From Paraglaciecola chathamensis S18K6 (GTDB lineage: Bacteria; Pseudomonadota; Gammaproteobacteria; Enterobacterales; Alteromonadaceae): a stretch of 64,000 bases of DNA. Shown here piece after piece: positions 43,441-54,069 of this stretch (positions within the stretch are counted from its first letter, which is position 1; each line of letters starts with the position of its first letter). The notes under the pieces were generated by a model that was not told the DNA's origin, did no database searches, and saw nothing but the letters and a program-made list of their open reading frames with translations. The stretch is taken from positions 1-64,000 of the forward strand of contig BAEM01000053.1 of assembly GCA_000314955.1 (NCBI GenBank), read 5' to 3'. The position numbers and the translations under genes were made by a program.

Positions 43441-44250
43441 TTAGGCGTACAAGCGTTTGCGTTTTACTTCAATACTATCAATATAACCATGCCACGTAGC
43501 ATAACCAATGATGGGCATGAGGATGATAAAACCAAAGAACTGCGTTGCAAAGCCAATTAGCACGGCCATAAAAATAATACTTGCCCAGAACAACATAGGG
43601 ATTTTATTGCTCCATACGGTGTTCATACTGGACAGTACAGCAGTGGCTAAGTCGACTTTACGCTCCATCAATATCGGCTGGGTAAATGCACTTAAGAAAA
43701 ACACCAGTAACGTGAAACCTGCCCCTATTACACCACCGAGGGCTAAGAAGGGTAACAAGTTCGCGTAGTTTTCATCTAAGTAAGGCGGATATAAAGCATG
43801 GATCAAAGACGCAATACGTAACCAGAAAATCATGAGGACCATAAGTAGTATGCCCAAACCCCACTCATTTACTGCATTGCGTTTCACCGCCTTAATGCTG
43901 TGCCATAAAGAAGGTTTATGCCCCTTTTCAAGCTCCCAGCTTATGTCGTAAAGACCCGCCGCTAAAAAAGGGCCGATTAACATAAAGCACACAATGGCCG
44001 GCATTATGACCAGATGCCAACCGGTTAACTCAACTAAGTAGGTAATAAACCACGGGATAGCCGCAAAAAAGACACCAAACACTAAGGTTAAAATAGGTGC
44101 ACGCATCGCGTCTTGAAATCCAAGTTTTAACCAGGCTATAGGGTCAGAGAGCGATAATTGTTTGCACGGTATGACTCGGGCGATTCGGCTTCCAGTAATC
44201 GCATTTTGAGGGGCGTCTTTAAACGATTGTGACATAGAGAGATACTCCAA
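43441..44250 (-). CDS. DUF2189 membrane protein
   Basis: The 269-residue inner-membrane protein has about six hydrophobic segments arranged as a duplicated unit, with PIAWLKLGFQDAMRAPIL early and the ISWELEKGHKPSLWHS segment in the middle, both features of DUF2189. The function is unknown. It is a single gene with no partner on its strand. Confidence 0.8.
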   Translation of the reverse strand: MEYLSMSQSFKDAPQNAITGSRIARVIPCKQLSLSDPIAWLKLGFQDAMRAPILTLVFGVFFAAIPWFITYLVELTGWHLVIMPAIVCFMLIGPFLAAGLYDISWELEKGHKPSLWHSIKAVKRNAVNEWGLGILLMVLMIFWLRIASLIHALYPPYLDENYANLLPFLALGGVIGAGFTLLVFFLSAFTQPILMERKVDLATAVLSSMNTVWSNKIPMLFWASIIFMAVLIGFATQFFGFIILMPIIGYATWHGYIDSIEVKRKRLYA

Positions 44251-44543
44251 ACTAAGAAAGAAATTTATCGTCTGTTTTGTCTTACTGCTCTTTTAGATTA
44301 ATCCTATATACTCAACTTGTCAGGTAAAAAGATCGAACTGTTCATTATTATTTAACAATTAAAAAACAATCGCGTATTGCGAGAGAGCCAACCGAAGGTT
44401 CTCGTTCTCCTCCTTATATAGCGCTGATACCACCCGTTAGGTATTTTTATGTTGATAAAGCGCACAGAACACACATTTATACTTAACATCCCCTATTACC
44501 CTGTATTACTCTTGCTGCCACTTACCGTCAGCTAGTTTAATTC

Positions 44544-45773
44544 ATGCGTACTTTTAACAAATCTAGAAAACTCGATAATGTGTGTTACGACATTCGGGGC
44601 CCAATATTAGAACAAGCACAGAAAATGGAAGATGAAGGTCACCGTATTTTAAAGCTAAATATTGGTAACCCTGCTCCCTTTGGTTTTGAGGCGCCCGATG
44701 ACATTTTGAAGGATGTGATACATCATCTGCCTAAATCACAAGGTTATTCTGAGTCAAAAGGGATCTACCCTGCCCGTGTTGCTGTCATGCAGTATTATCA
44801 GCAACAGCAAATCAAAAATATCTCAGTAAATGACATATACATAGGTAATGGCGTAAGTGAATTGATAGTAATGGCAATGCAAGCCTTGCTTGATGACGGC
44901 GATGAAGTACTGTTGCCTAGCCCAGATTACCCCCTTTGGACGGCATCCGTTAGCCTGTCATCAGGTAATCCCGTGCATTATCGGTGTGACGAAAATTCGG
45001 GCTGGGAGCCTGATATTGATGACATCAGAAGCAAGATCACGGTTAACACAAAAGCCTTAGTACTTATCAATCCAAATAATCCAACTGGGGCGGTTTACAG
45101 TAAAGCACTGCTATTACAAATAACTGAACTCGCTCGTGAGCACGGCTTAATGGTGTTTAGTGATGAAATTTACGACAAAATCCTTTATGACGGCGCGCAG
45201 CATCAATGTATTGCTGCCCTCGCTGATGACATATTTTTTATCACTCTTGGCGGCTTATCGAAAAACTACCGTATTGCAGGCTTCCGTGCAGGTTGGTTAG
45301 TGGTCAGTGGTCAAAAGGCGCTAGGCAGCAATTACATCGATGGCTTAAACATGCTCTCATCGATGCGTATGTGCGCTAACGTACCTAGCCAACACGCAAT
45401 TCAAACTGCCTTAGGCGGCTATCAAAGCATCAATGATTTAATTGCCGACGGTGGGCGTTTAAAACAGCAAAGAGACCTTGCCACAACCCTACTCAATGAA
45501 ATTGATGGGCTTGAATGCGTCGCTCCTAAAGGTGCAATGTACTGTTTCGTTAAAGTAGATGCACAGAAATTTAATATTACCAGTGATGAGCAAATGATCA
45601 TGGACTTGCTGCGCAGTGAAAAGGTGCTGCTTGTGCACGGCAAGGCATTTAATTTAACCGACGGCTGTTACTTTCGTTTAGTCTTCTTACCTCACATTGA
45701 TGTGCTACGCCCAGCCATTGAACGTATCGCCAATTTCTTTAAACACTACCGTCAGGCAGATCCTACATTATGA
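44544..45773 (+). CDS. alaA: Glutamate-pyruvate aminotransferase AlaA-like
   Basis: The 409-residue class I/II PLP aminotransferase is a homologue of E. coli AlaA/YfbQ, the main alanine-forming transaminase. Conserved motifs are [23 protein letters not shown] and the PLP lysine segment [16 protein letters not shown]. The neighbour yfbR overlaps by 4 bases (ATGA), the same pairing as in E. coli, which supports orthology. Confidence 0.92.
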   Translation: MRTFNKSRKLDNVCYDIRGPILEQAQKMEDEGHRILKLNIGNPAPFGFEAPDDILKDVIHHLPKSQGYSESKGIYPARVAVMQYYQQQQIKNISVNDIYIGNGVSELIVMAMQALLDDGDEVLLPSPDYPLWTASVSLSSGNPVHYRCDENSGWEPDIDDIRSKITVNTKALVLINPNNPTGAVYSKALLLQITELAREHGLMVFSDEIYDKILYDGAQHQCIAALADDIFFITLGGLSKNYRIAGFRAGWLVVSGQKALGSNYIDGLNMLSSMRMCANVPSQHAIQTALGGYQSINDLIADGGRLKQQRDLATTLLNEIDGLECVAPKGAMYCFVKVDAQKFNITSDEQMIMDLLRSEKVLLVHGKAFNLTDGCYFRLVFLPHIDVLRPAIERIANFFKHYRQADPTL

Positions 45774-46381
45774 GCACCCCACAAAAGAGTCACTTTTTTG
45801 CCCATCTAGCCCGCATGAAGCTTATTAACCGCTGGCCTTTAATGCGCAATGTACGTACTGAAAATGTGCAAGAGCACAGCCTACAAGTTGCTATGGTTGC
45901 GCACTCATTGGCATTGATCCGCAATAAGTATTTTAACGGCACCGTTAACCCCTATAAAATTGCAACTCAAGCGATGTTCCATGATGTCTCAGAGGTGCTC
46001 ACGGGAGATTTACCGACCCCAGTTAAATATTACAATCCAGCCATTCAGACTGAATATAAAAAAATCGAAAAAATAGCAGAGCAAAAGCTGATCGATATGG
46101 CTCCTCAAGACTTCAAAGAAGATTATGCATCTCTTATTCAACATGAAGGTCAAGATGAAAGTGAAGCATTCATCATCAAAGCGGCTGATGTGATATGTGC
46201 TTATCTGAAAACCTTAGAAGAACTCTCAGCGGGCAATCAAGAATTTGTGTTAGCTAAAAAACGCCTAGACAAAATTTTAAAAGATTATCACTCACAAGAG
46301 GTGGATTATTTTATGCGCGCTTATGTGCCTAGCTTTAGTTTAAGCCTAGATGAAATCACCCAAGAAGAGCACGATATATAG
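45770..46381 (+). CDS. yfbR: 5'-deoxynucleotidase YfbR
   Basis: This 203-residue HD-domain phosphatase hydrolyses deoxyribonucleoside 5'-monophosphates. The metal site is formed by [14 protein letters not shown] and [19 protein letters not shown], and a later [11 protein letters not shown] supplies the distal Asp. Length and sequence match E. coli YfbR (199). It is translationally coupled to alaA. Confidence 0.93.
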   Translation: MSTPQKSHFFAHLARMKLINRWPLMRNVRTENVQEHSLQVAMVAHSLALIRNKYFNGTVNPYKIATQAMFHDVSEVLTGDLPTPVKYYNPAIQTEYKKIEKIAEQKLIDMAPQDFKEDYASLIQHEGQDESEAFIIKAADVICAYLKTLEELSAGNQEFVLAKKRLDKILKDYHSQEVDYFMRAYVPSFSLSLDEITQEEHDI

Positions 46382-46426
46382 CCTCATCGCGCACTTCTTG
46401 GATTAAAAAGTGGGTTAAAAATGGCG

Positions 46427-48916
46427 TTAAATGATCGCTTTGTCCCACAGCCCATATCGATTGTGCATTTTTCCTTTCGGTAAACTCAATGCAATAAGTA
46501 AGGCTGCGCAGATAAAACTAGACGCAATGCTAATACCATCAACACCGTACACAAAAGGTGTTATGAATAATGCAGCTCCTAACGGAATAAGTGCAAACCT
46601 CACTGCTCGACCCGTTTCGGCTAGCGCAATGACGACCACCGTGATGACTAGGGCACCAATGAGATGATCAGCGTTAGCCATCTCACCTTCTGCCCCTAGG
46701 GTCATTCGGGTAAACATAAGCCATAAACCAATGGGCAAGCATAAAACTAAACTGGGCGGAAAGGTTACGCCCCCACCCACTAAGTCTTTTATTATGGCGC
46801 CCACTGGTCGTTCGAATTCAGAGTGCTCTGTTTTTTCAGCACTTCCTTCATCGGTATCCCCGGTGAACAAAATCCGCAGAAGCGGCCTACCTTGCTTTTT
46901 ACGGCGATATAAAAACTCTGATGTCGCTACAAGTTCATCCAAAGAATACGGGATCTGAATTAACATGGCGGCGGCTGCAATCAAACACAGGGTGCACCAA
47001 GTCCCTAATAAGATGGGCTGAATAATGATAAAGAAGATTGAAATAGCCCCCAGTGGCACTATCATGATACCGAACAGCATCACTAACCACGGCATAGTTC
47101 GCCATCGCCGCGTAGAGCCCATTATCCCAGTGATAATTTCAAGTGCATAAGTCATTGCCCCAAGACCAGCATCCGGAACAGGCCATGCTTGTGAAAAAGA
47201 GGACGTGATAATTTCCTCAGTACCATTTTGAGGATCAGAGGCAATCCCAGTAAAAAATGGGTCCCAGATAGCATCAATGTGACCGAGTTGGTAAGCACAT
47301 AGATAACGTGAAATAAAAAAACCGACAAAGGCTAAAACAATAACGGGCAACCGCTGCAACCAGCCTGATGGGTTAAAATCCCATCCTGTCGGTATGGCTG
47401 GACCTGTTTCTGCAGCGACGTTCGCCACCCCAGGTGTCGGTCGAGAACACACTGCAAAGCCAAGTATCAACATACCCACTAACGTGTCATTTAAATACCC
47501 TGCGGCGCTAGGTGCCCAAAACACAAGCGGAGCACACAATAGCCAAAAACCAACCAACCCGGCTCCCCAACGGGCCCAGCCCATCCGCCAAGAAAGGGAC
47601 AAACAGGAAAAAAACATTAACCCAATTGCGCTTACATAGTTACTGACACTCATGGCTTGTGACTCGTAGCCTAAAATTGACGGTGCGCTCAATAACCAAA
47701 AAGCCAGACCTATATTCAAAAAGTGAGCCCACAAAAAACGTTGATGCTCAGCGCGGTAATGTTTTTCATACTGTTTTCGTACCGTATGCGAATTTTTCTC
47801 CTTTTCTCGACTCATTTTTATCCAGTCGGGTCGAGTAATCCCATTATTTTTATACCAAGCGGACGGATCAGACGTTAAGTTGTTCGTTAACGTGGCTAGT
47901 TTGTCGTAAATGTTATGTTTAGGCTGCCAATCGAGCTGTTCTTTGGCGCGGGAAATATCAAGATGGTAATGTTGCGAAGCCAAATCGATCATAAAGGGTT
48001 TAATGAATGGTTTTTCCCCCTGATCAATCGCATCAGGCACCACTGGCTCGCTTTTAACTTGCATCCAAGCGCCGGCTTTCGCAACAACGTCGGGTACATT
48101 GATGGTACTCCACTGTGTCTCGCCGAATAATAAGCTGCCGATCCTATTTTGTAACGCTTGATAGCTCATCACGTCTTCTTCACCTGCAAGCAATATATGT
48201 TCTTTGGGCAGTGATTCACGACGCTCTATGACTTTTTCAAACACATCTATCATATCTTCTTGATGTATAAATGACTGACCAGCCATTAGGTCACCTGCAT
48301 AAACGTGACTCTTCATATCCCGTTCATACACTCTAGCGATTTGTTGAGATAACGTAGGTACTGCCGTTTCATCGTCGTACAAACCCGCAAGGCGCAATAT
48401 GGTATAGGGTATGTCATCGTCGTTTTCTATAATGACCGTTTCCGCGCCGGCTTTCGATTTGGGATATTCCCACGCGGGCTCTACGGGTGTATCTTCATCC
48501 ACTTTTTGCCCTGGCACGCCAGCCTTATGTACCAACATAGTGGAAGAATAAATAAACCGTTTGACGTCAAAATCGTTCAGAGCACTTAAAAGGCGCTCAG
48601 TCCCCTTAATGTTAACTTCTTCATATAACGGGTTAGGCTTACCTGTGAAATCGAAATACGCAGCTAAGTGCACGACTGCAGCGATGTGGTTTCCATGTTT
48701 CTCTCGAATTTTATACATGGCTAACTCAATCGAATCATCCGACGTTAGATCGCAAATATAACTTTCATCGGAGCACTCACATTCGTCTCTATCTAATCCA
48801 ATTGTGGTGTAGTTTGGATTAAGTTGACGACAAATATGTGTTCCTATATTGCCAGACGCTCCCGTTATTAAAACAATCGGTTTACCACCATCTTGAGAAA
48901 CCATTTCATTTTCCAT
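46427..48916 (-). CDS. Fusion protein: NAD-dependent epimerase, SPW repeats and VKOR-like domain
   Basis: This protein of about 829 residues joins several domains. Residues about 12-340 are an extended SDR epimerase with the NAD motif TGASGNIG and the catalytic pattern Y-PKSK in WEYPKSKAGAE. A basic linker leads to membrane segments with SPW-like motifs (SAPSILG and CAPLVFWAPSAAG). Next is a vitamin K epoxide reductase-like region with a CxxC in GTWCTLCLIAAAA, but without the usual loop Cys pair. The C-terminus is further hydrophobic. The ATG at 48916 is chosen, with GCGGGAA upstream; 12 more codons are possible. The redox partner and substrate are unknown. Confidence 0.85.
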   Translation of the reverse strand: MENEMVSQDGGKPIVLITGASGNIGTHICRQLNPNYTTIGLDRDECECSDESYICDLTSDDSIELAMYKIREKHGNHIAAVVHLAAYFDFTGKPNPLYEEVNIKGTERLLSALNDFDVKRFIYSSTMLVHKAGVPGQKVDEDTPVEPAWEYPKSKAGAETVIIENDDDIPYTILRLAGLYDDETAVPTLSQQIARVYERDMKSHVYAGDLMAGQSFIHQEDMIDVFEKVIERRESLPKEHILLAGEEDVMSYQALQNRIGSLLFGETQWSTINVPDVVAKAGAWMQVKSEPVVPDAIDQGEKPFIKPFMIDLASQHYHLDISRAKEQLDWQPKHNIYDKLATLTNNLTSDPSAWYKNNGITRPDWIKMSREKEKNSHTVRKQYEKHYRAEHQRFLWAHFLNIGLAFWLLSAPSILGYESQAMSVSNYVSAIGLMFFSCLSLSWRMGWARWGAGLVGFWLLCAPLVFWAPSAAGYLNDTLVGMLILGFAVCSRPTPGVANVAAETGPAIPTGWDFNPSGWLQRLPVIVLAFVGFFISRYLCAYQLGHIDAIWDPFFTGIASDPQNGTEEIITSSFSQAWPVPDAGLGAMTYALEIITGIMGSTRRWRTMPWLVMLFGIMIVPLGAISIFFIIIQPILLGTWCTLCLIAAAAMLIQIPYSLDELVATSEFLYRRKKQGRPLLRILFTGDTDEGSAEKTEHSEFERPVGAIIKDLVGGGVTFPPSLVLCLPIGLWLMFTRMTLGAEGEMANADHLIGALVITVVVIALAETGRAVRFALIPLGAALFITPFVYGVDGISIASSFICAALLIALSLPKGKMHNRYGLWDKAII

Positions 48917-48952
48917 TAAGACATTCCCGCGATATGACAGAATAAAAAACAT

Positions 48953-49515
48953 TAGAGCGTGCAGTTAGTTTGCCAGATATGCTTTGCGCAAATTAAACGA
49001 CCGCCCACACCAAGGTTTACAAAGACTGTAGAGCTCATCCGACCATGATCCTAGGCGAGTGCCAGCACTTTGAGCACTAATTGCACACTTTATTCAGGCA
49101 ATATTTTCGCGAGCCGGTAATTTTTTACACAACCCAAACCGCTAGTTTCAACTTGAATTAGCGCATTCAATGCGAAATAGCTTTAACCGTATCGCTTGGG
49201 GGTATTAGAGGGACCTTCGGGTTATTCCTAATACGAAAACGTCGTGGTTTGGTGATAAATAGTGTTGGGTAAACTGTTGATAGATGGGCCATTACTAACA
49301 CTAAGCGACGTCAAGAGCACTCACTTTAAACTTATTACGCCATGCTCTGTCTGACACAATTAGAAAATGATGAGTTTGTAGCATTTTGCACACAAGGTTT
49401 TGCCCATAAAGATCACATATAAAATAAATAAATTAGCGGTAAAAAGAATAAACTGAATAGTTTTTTATTGATAAATGATTACTATGTTGGGTCAACTTAA
49501 AAATGGACAGTATTT
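48953..49515. other. 563-base intergenic region with a structured hairpin
   Basis: This region between the divergent fusion-protein and ThuA-like genes has no convincing reading frame. At 49202-49234 a hairpin pairs GTATTAG with CTAATAC, and inside it ACC-TTCG-GGT forms a UUCG-type tetraloop stem. A short palindrome with GCATTCAATGC is near 49165. Near the ThuA start the spacer is strongly AT-rich, consistent with a promoter. Confidence 0.45.
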
Positions 49516-50310
49516 ATGCACCCTTGCCCACAAGTTTTAATCAGACAATTCAGCAAATTAGTGATCGCCAGTGTTATTTTAATTTACTCTTCTTTGGCTT
49601 ATTCAAGTCAATTTAATGTGTTGCTCTTCACTAAAACGGCTGGATGGCATCACAAGTCAATTAATGGTGCTGTTCAAGCCATTGAGAAACTAGGTGATAA
49701 GCATCATTTTAACGTTGACTGGCAAGAGGGTGCCGGGTTAATAAATGATGAAAATTTACAGAAATACGACGCGATTGTTTTTCTGTTAACCTCTGGCGAC
49801 ATCTTAAATAATGAGCAACAAAATGCCCTGCAACGTTACATTCAATCAGGAAAAGGGTTCGTGGGGATCCACAGCGCATCTGATACTGAAAAGAACTGGC
49901 CTTGGTATACACAGCTTGTAGGCCACGTATTTAAAATTCACCCTCAGATTCAAAGTGCGCAACTTGATGTAATTTCAAGAGATTTTCCTGGTCTTGAGTA
50001 CTTTCCAGATTCCGTCTTGTGGACAGACGAATGGTATGAATTCAGCTCCGCGAAAGTGGACGATTTAACCTATTTACTCTCAGTTGACGAGCGTACGTTT
50101 AACCCTGACACCAAGTGGAATGATAATATCGGGAAAGGCATGGGCGCATTCCATCCTGTTGCTTGGTATCACGATTTTGACGGTGGACGTGCGTTTTATA
50201 CCGCATTGGGCCATAAGTCCATTGCCTATCAAGACAATGCGTTTTTACAGCACATATATGGTGGTATATATTGGGCAGCAACCGGCAAGGGAATATCAGT
50301 TAGCCCATAA
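49516..50310 (+). CDS. Secreted ThuA-domain protein
   Basis: The 264-residue protein has a signal peptide (hydrophobic VIASVILIYSSLAYS, cleaved near residue 30). The rest is a ThuA-like, class I glutamine amidotransferase-like fold: NVLLFTKTAGWHHKSI, FVGIHSASDTEKNWPWY and the terminal FYTALGHKSIAYQD. ThuA-like domains are linked to sugar (trehalose) utilisation, and secreted ones often accompany carbohydrate enzymes. No such genes are next to it, so the role is unclear. dgt starts 19 bases later. Confidence 0.85.
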   Translation: MHPCPQVLIRQFSKLVIASVILIYSSLAYSSQFNVLLFTKTAGWHHKSINGAVQAIEKLGDKHHFNVDWQEGAGLINDENLQKYDAIVFLLTSGDILNNEQQNALQRYIQSGKGFVGIHSASDTEKNWPWYTQLVGHVFKIHPQIQSAQLDVISRDFPGLEYFPDSVLWTDEWYEFSSAKVDDLTYLLSVDERTFNPDTKWNDNIGKGMGAFHPVAWYHDFDGGRAFYTALGHKSIAYQDNAFLQHIYGGIYWAATGKGISVSP

Positions 50311-50329
50311 GTAAAAGGTAAATAGTAAA

Positions 50330-51682
50330 ATGCAGCACAGTAAGATGTGGTCAGCGCGACACTTTTCACAACAAATTCAGCGCGATGGCGATCACCGCTC
50401 ACCTTTTCAGCGTGATAAAGCACGCATCCTACATTCTGCGGCGTTTAGACGTTTACAAGCTAAAACACAAGTATTAGGCGTGGGTATGAGTGATTTCTAT
50501 CGAACCCGCCTAACCCACTCATTAGAAGCATCACAAATTGGTCAAGGAATAGCAGCACAACTTCGCCGTAAACACCCTGAGCTAACACAGGGGTTAAATT
50601 TAAACGATACCTTGATAGAAGGCTTGTGTTTGGCCCATGACATTGGTCACCCTCCTTTTGGTCACGGCGGAGAAATTGCGTTACATTATATGATGCGCGA
50701 TCACGGTGGTTTTGAGGGCAACGGGCAAACGTTTAGGATTGTGACCAAACTAGAACCTTACACCCCTTCCCATGGTATGAACTTGAGTCGCCGCACTTTG
50801 CTCGGCCTTGTAAAGTATCCTAATTTTATTCCTTCGTTGAGCAACCTAAAACCTGCAGCACAGATGAATCAGCTTGCCCTGTCTCATCGAAATATCAAGG
50901 CGTCTGATTGGGTTCCCCCCAAAGGCTTGTACGAATGCGACAGAAACATGTTTAACTGGCTAATTGAGCCACTTTCACAAGACGACCGGGAGTTATTTTG
51001 CCATATCGTCGCGAGTACGTCTGAACAGCGACAGCATAAAACAAAATTCAAATCCTTTGATTGTTCGATTATGGAGCTTGCAGATGATATTGCTTATGCG
51101 ATCCATGACTTAGAAGATGCAATTGTCATGGGGATCGTGAACTTGCAACAGTTTGAAGCGCAGATTGTCGAACCAATAGAAGACCTGAGCGACACTTGGT
51201 TGTCAGGGCATATTTCCATGCTAGCCAAAAAATTGTTTAGTCAGCATCATCACGAGCGCAAAGACGCCATCGGTGCATTGGTCAATAGCTTTATTACCCA
51301 TATTGATATCGCGCGTACAGATCCTGCTTTTCAAAACGATTTATTAAAATATAACGCGGTTTTTCCTGCTGAATATGAGCAAGCATTGGCGCTTTTTAAA
51401 CAGTTTGTATTTAAACAAGTGATCCGTAAACCTGAAATCCAGCTGCTTGAATACAAAGGACAACAAGTTGTCATGGCGTTATTTGAAGCTTTTTCGTCAG
51501 ATCCTGAGCGTTTGTTGCCCGAAAACACGCGTCAACGATGGCTGGTGGCGCAAAACGACAATAATGGCATGCGTGTTATTAGCGACTACATCGCTGGCAT
51601 GACGGACGAATTTGCCTCTCGTTTGTACAGTAACCTGTTTATTCCTAAAAGCGGGGCGAGCCCCGACAGCATTGGCATTTAG
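50330..51682 (+). CDS. dgt: dGTP triphosphohydrolase
   Basis: This 450-residue HD-domain enzyme cleaves dGTP to deoxyguanosine and triphosphate. The N-terminal [25 protein letters not shown] and HD residues in [12 protein letters not shown] and [16 protein letters not shown] are clear, as is the later [17 protein letters not shown]. The family controls dNTP pools and can restrict phage. Length is close to class 2 bacterial dGTPases. It lies just after the ThuA-like gene. Confidence 0.92.
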   Translation: MQHSKMWSARHFSQQIQRDGDHRSPFQRDKARILHSAAFRRLQAKTQVLGVGMSDFYRTRLTHSLEASQIGQGIAAQLRRKHPELTQGLNLNDTLIEGLCLAHDIGHPPFGHGGEIALHYMMRDHGGFEGNGQTFRIVTKLEPYTPSHGMNLSRRTLLGLVKYPNFIPSLSNLKPAAQMNQLALSHRNIKASDWVPPKGLYECDRNMFNWLIEPLSQDDRELFCHIVASTSEQRQHKTKFKSFDCSIMELADDIAYAIHDLEDAIVMGIVNLQQFEAQIVEPIEDLSDTWLSGHISMLAKKLFSQHHHERKDAIGALVNSFITHIDIARTDPAFQNDLLKYNAVFPAEYEQALALFKQFVFKQVIRKPEIQLLEYKGQQVVMALFEAFSSDPERLLPENTRQRWLVAQNDNNGMRVISDYIAGMTDEFASRLYSNLFIPKSGASPDSIGI

Positions 51683-51711
51683 CGGTCAAATAAAAAACAA
51701 TTGAAATTTTT

Positions 51712-51767
51712 GGTCTTAATTCATTGTCTTAAGTATTAATCAATATGGTTAATTAAGAATTAAGGCC
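51712..51767 (+). promoter_or_regulatory. Candidate leader stem masking the msrP ribosome-binding site
   Basis: GGTCTTAATTC (51712-51722) can pair with GAATTAAGGCC (51757-51767) over 11 bases, including one G-U pair. The 3' arm contains AAGG, the likely msrP ribosome-binding site, and ends three bases before the ATG at 51771. In mRNA this would hide the site. Whether this stretch is transcribed is not shown by the sequence. Confidence 0.4.
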
Positions 51768-51770
51768 ACT

Positions 51771-52766
51771 ATGTTAATTAAAGTTCCGAAAACAAGCGCA
51801 GCCAAAGAAAACCAAATCACCGACGAAAGCGTGTACCACAGACGCCGAGATATCATAAAGTCTATGGGCTTTGTAGGGGCGTCTTCGCTGCTTAGCAGCA
51901 CCTCAGCTCAAGCAAGCTTTTTCGGGAATGATGACAAACCCTTTAAGACGCAAGCTCTTGACTATGCGCCTGACGCCAAACAAGTTAGCACCAAATTAAC
52001 CCCTGAAGAAAAAATTATAACCCACAATAATTTTTATGAATTCGGTACAGGAAAATCTGATCCCGTTGAAAATGCACAACAATTTAAGGTTAATCCTTGG
52101 CTGCTAAGCGTTGAAGGTTTGGCAGAAAACCCCTTCTCTCTCGATTACGACGATTTGTTCAAACAATTCCCACTAGAAGAAAGAATCTATCGTTTACGCT
52201 GCGTTGAGGCGTGGTCAATGGTGGTGCCTTGGATTGGCTTTTCGTTGGCCGCATTGATTAAAAAAGCCAAGCCATTAAGCTCAGCAAAATATGTGGCGTT
52301 TGAAACCCTGTATGATCCCAAACAAATGCCAGGCCAAAAGAATCGATTTGCAGGAGGCGGCATAGATTACCCCTATGTTGAAGGACTGCGAATTGACGAG
52401 GCTGTTCATCCACTCACATTGCTATCAGTTGGACTGTACGGAAAAACACTTCCACCACAAAACGGTGCGCCAATAAGGTTGGTGGTTCCTTGGAAATATG
52501 GGTTTAAAAGCATCAAATCAATTACCCGAATCCGTTTAACAGATAAACGCCCTCCTACCAGTTGGAACCGACTTGCTCCAAATGAATACGGCTTTTATGC
52601 CAACGTCAACCCAAGCGTTGACCACCCCAGATGGAGTCAAGCCAGTGAAAGGCGTATCAGTGGAGCTAGCTTGTTTTCACGAAATAGGATTGATACGCAG
52701 ATGTTTAATGGTTACGAAGAGGTCGCGCCTTTATACGATGGCATGAATTTAAGAAAAAACTTCTAA
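51771..52766 (+). CDS. msrP: Protein-methionine-sulfoxide reductase catalytic subunit MsrP
   Basis: The 331-residue periplasmic molybdoenzyme repairs oxidised methionines in envelope proteins. A Tat signal ([14 protein letters not shown]) leads the protein, and the molybdenum-binding Cys is in [15 protein letters not shown]. Other YedY-family stretches such as [13 protein letters not shown] and [13 protein letters not shown] are conserved. The last base of the stop overlaps the msrQ start, so the pair forms an operon. Confidence 0.94.
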   Translation: MLIKVPKTSAAKENQITDESVYHRRRDIIKSMGFVGASSLLSSTSAQASFFGNDDKPFKTQALDYAPDAKQVSTKLTPEEKIITHNNFYEFGTGKSDPVENAQQFKVNPWLLSVEGLAENPFSLDYDDLFKQFPLEERIYRLRCVEAWSMVVPWIGFSLAALIKKAKPLSSAKYVAFETLYDPKQMPGQKNRFAGGGIDYPYVEGLRIDEAVHPLTLLSVGLYGKTLPPQNGAPIRLVVPWKYGFKSIKSITRIRLTDKRPPTSWNRLAPNEYGFYANVNPSVDHPRWSQASERRISGASLFSRNRIDTQMFNGYEEVAPLYDGMNLRKNF

Positions 52767-53413
52767 TGCCGAATACCTTTGCATTAAAACTTAAACCAAA
52801 TCATCTTTTCTGGGTGAAACTCATTATACATGTCGCCGCCCTAGCACCGTTATGTTTAACGTTTTATCAAGCGTTTACTGATAACTTAGGGGGCGATCCG
52901 GTCACTGCGCTTTTGCATTTTACCGGCTTAGGTGCGTTCAAGTTATTATTACTTTCACTGCTCGTTACACCATTGGCCCGAGTGCTCAAACAAGGGTTGT
53001 TGATACGAGTACGCCGGTTAATTGGTTTGTATAGTTTTACGTATGCCTTTGCGCATTTCGCTAGTTACATATTATTCGACTTACAGCTCGACTGGTCGTT
53101 ATTGTTGAGCGAAATAATAAAACGCCCCTACATTACTGTCGGCTTAATCGCTTGGCTCATCCTGCTCGCCTTGACCCTCACATCAACAAAAAAAGCCCAG
53201 CGCTACCTAGGAAAAAAGTGGCAATCCCTGCACAACTGGGTGTACCTCGCGGTTATGTTAGTGTCGGTTCATTTTTTATGGTCAGTCAAATCTGCCATCC
53301 TAGAACCGTTGATATATATGCTGATAACCTTGTTATTACTGCTTTATAGGCGAGATAAGCTGAAACGGATATTTAAAAAGAGATTAAATAATACGCAAAA
53401 AATACAAAAATAA
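52766..53413 (+). CDS. msrQ: Haem-binding membrane subunit MsrQ
   Basis: This 215-residue inner-membrane b-type haem protein passes electrons from the quinone pool to MsrP. About six helices are visible, with conserved histidines in FAHFASY, WQSLHNWVY and SVHFLWS. LGGDPVTALLHFTG near the N-terminus is a family feature. It is coupled to msrP. The C-terminus is lysine-rich. Confidence 0.92.
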   Translation: MPNTFALKLKPNHLFWVKLIIHVAALAPLCLTFYQAFTDNLGGDPVTALLHFTGLGAFKLLLLSLLVTPLARVLKQGLLIRVRRLIGLYSFTYAFAHFASYILFDLQLDWSLLLSEIIKRPYITVGLIAWLILLALTLTSTKKAQRYLGKKWQSLHNWVYLAVMLVSVHFLWSVKSAILEPLIYMLITLLLLLYRRDKLKRIFKKRLNNTQKIQK

Positions 53414-53454
53414 CTTGCATGTGTTTTTATACAGTACTATTGTTATTGCAACCA

Positions 53455-53470
53455 CTGTATAAACAAACAG
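53455..53470. promoter_or_regulatory. LexA (SOS) box
   Basis: CTGTATAAACAAACAG fits the gammaproteobacterial LexA pattern CTG-N10-CAG with AT-rich centre. It ends 10 bases before the ATG of the sulA-like gene, so bound LexA would block its transcription. Confidence 0.8.
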
Positions 53471-53480
53471 GTAAAAGCAC

Positions 53481-53864
53481 ATGGCCAGCGTACACGCAAT
53501 TTCAGCATCAAAAACAAGTCATTTCGATAGCGTTTCGGTTTTTAATCAGCAGCGCTTACAGGCGATCCATAATAATGTGGATAAGGCCAAGTGGTCCTAT
53601 CTTATTGCTAATAATATTGTGTTTAAACAGGCGTATTCCCATTGTATTAAACTCAATATGCCCGCAACGGAACAACTAGTGATTTGGTTGGAACGGCTAA
53701 TTAGTGGTGGGCAGTGCGCCAATATATTCGTTGAGCATGTAGTGTTAGACGAAATGAGCCAGGCACGTCTGACTCAGCTTTGCATTATGCATAATGTAAA
53801 TTTGATCAATGTAACGACGCATCAACACGGTGAAGTGGTTAAAGGTCCTTGGCTTGATAGTTAA
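53481..53864 (+). CDS. sulA: SulA-like SOS cell-division inhibitor
   Basis: This 127-residue protein shares the SulA layout: a variable N-terminus, then a RecA-like half-domain (VIWLERLISGGQCANIFVEHVVLDEMSQARLTQLC). SulA binds FtsZ and stops division during DNA damage. Sequence similarity to E. coli SulA is weak by eye, but the LexA box immediately upstream strongly supports the call. It follows msrQ by 67 bases but has its own promoter. Confidence 0.8.
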   Translation: MASVHAISASKTSHFDSVSVFNQQRLQAIHNNVDKAKWSYLIANNIVFKQAYSHCIKLNMPATEQLVIWLERLISGGQCANIFVEHVVLDEMSQARLTQLCIMHNVNLINVTTHQHGEVVKGPWLDS

Positions 53865-54069
53865 ACCTCAGCCCAAAAAACTAAGGTTTGTTACCTCACT
53901 TTTTTAAATTGGTGAATGTAACCATAATGTGGATTTGCGCTTCGGTTTTATTCACAGCTGCTGTTTTGAAATTTCCTGCGCTAATGCGTTGTTATAAGGT
54001 GTATCATTCACCTTCAGTAAAATTAGCAGCGAAAGGAAGCAGTAATAGATTTACTGCACAGTTGAATTA

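Noticed and set aside
48953-49515. Possible degraded insertion sequence in the long spacer
   Set aside because: No paired terminal repeats and no transposase fragment could be found; only isolated hairpins were seen.
53419-53679. Plus-strand open frame of 86 codons overlapping the sulA-like gene
   Set aside because: It starts upstream of the LexA box and covers the same DNA as the SulA-like frame, which has the better start and a family match.
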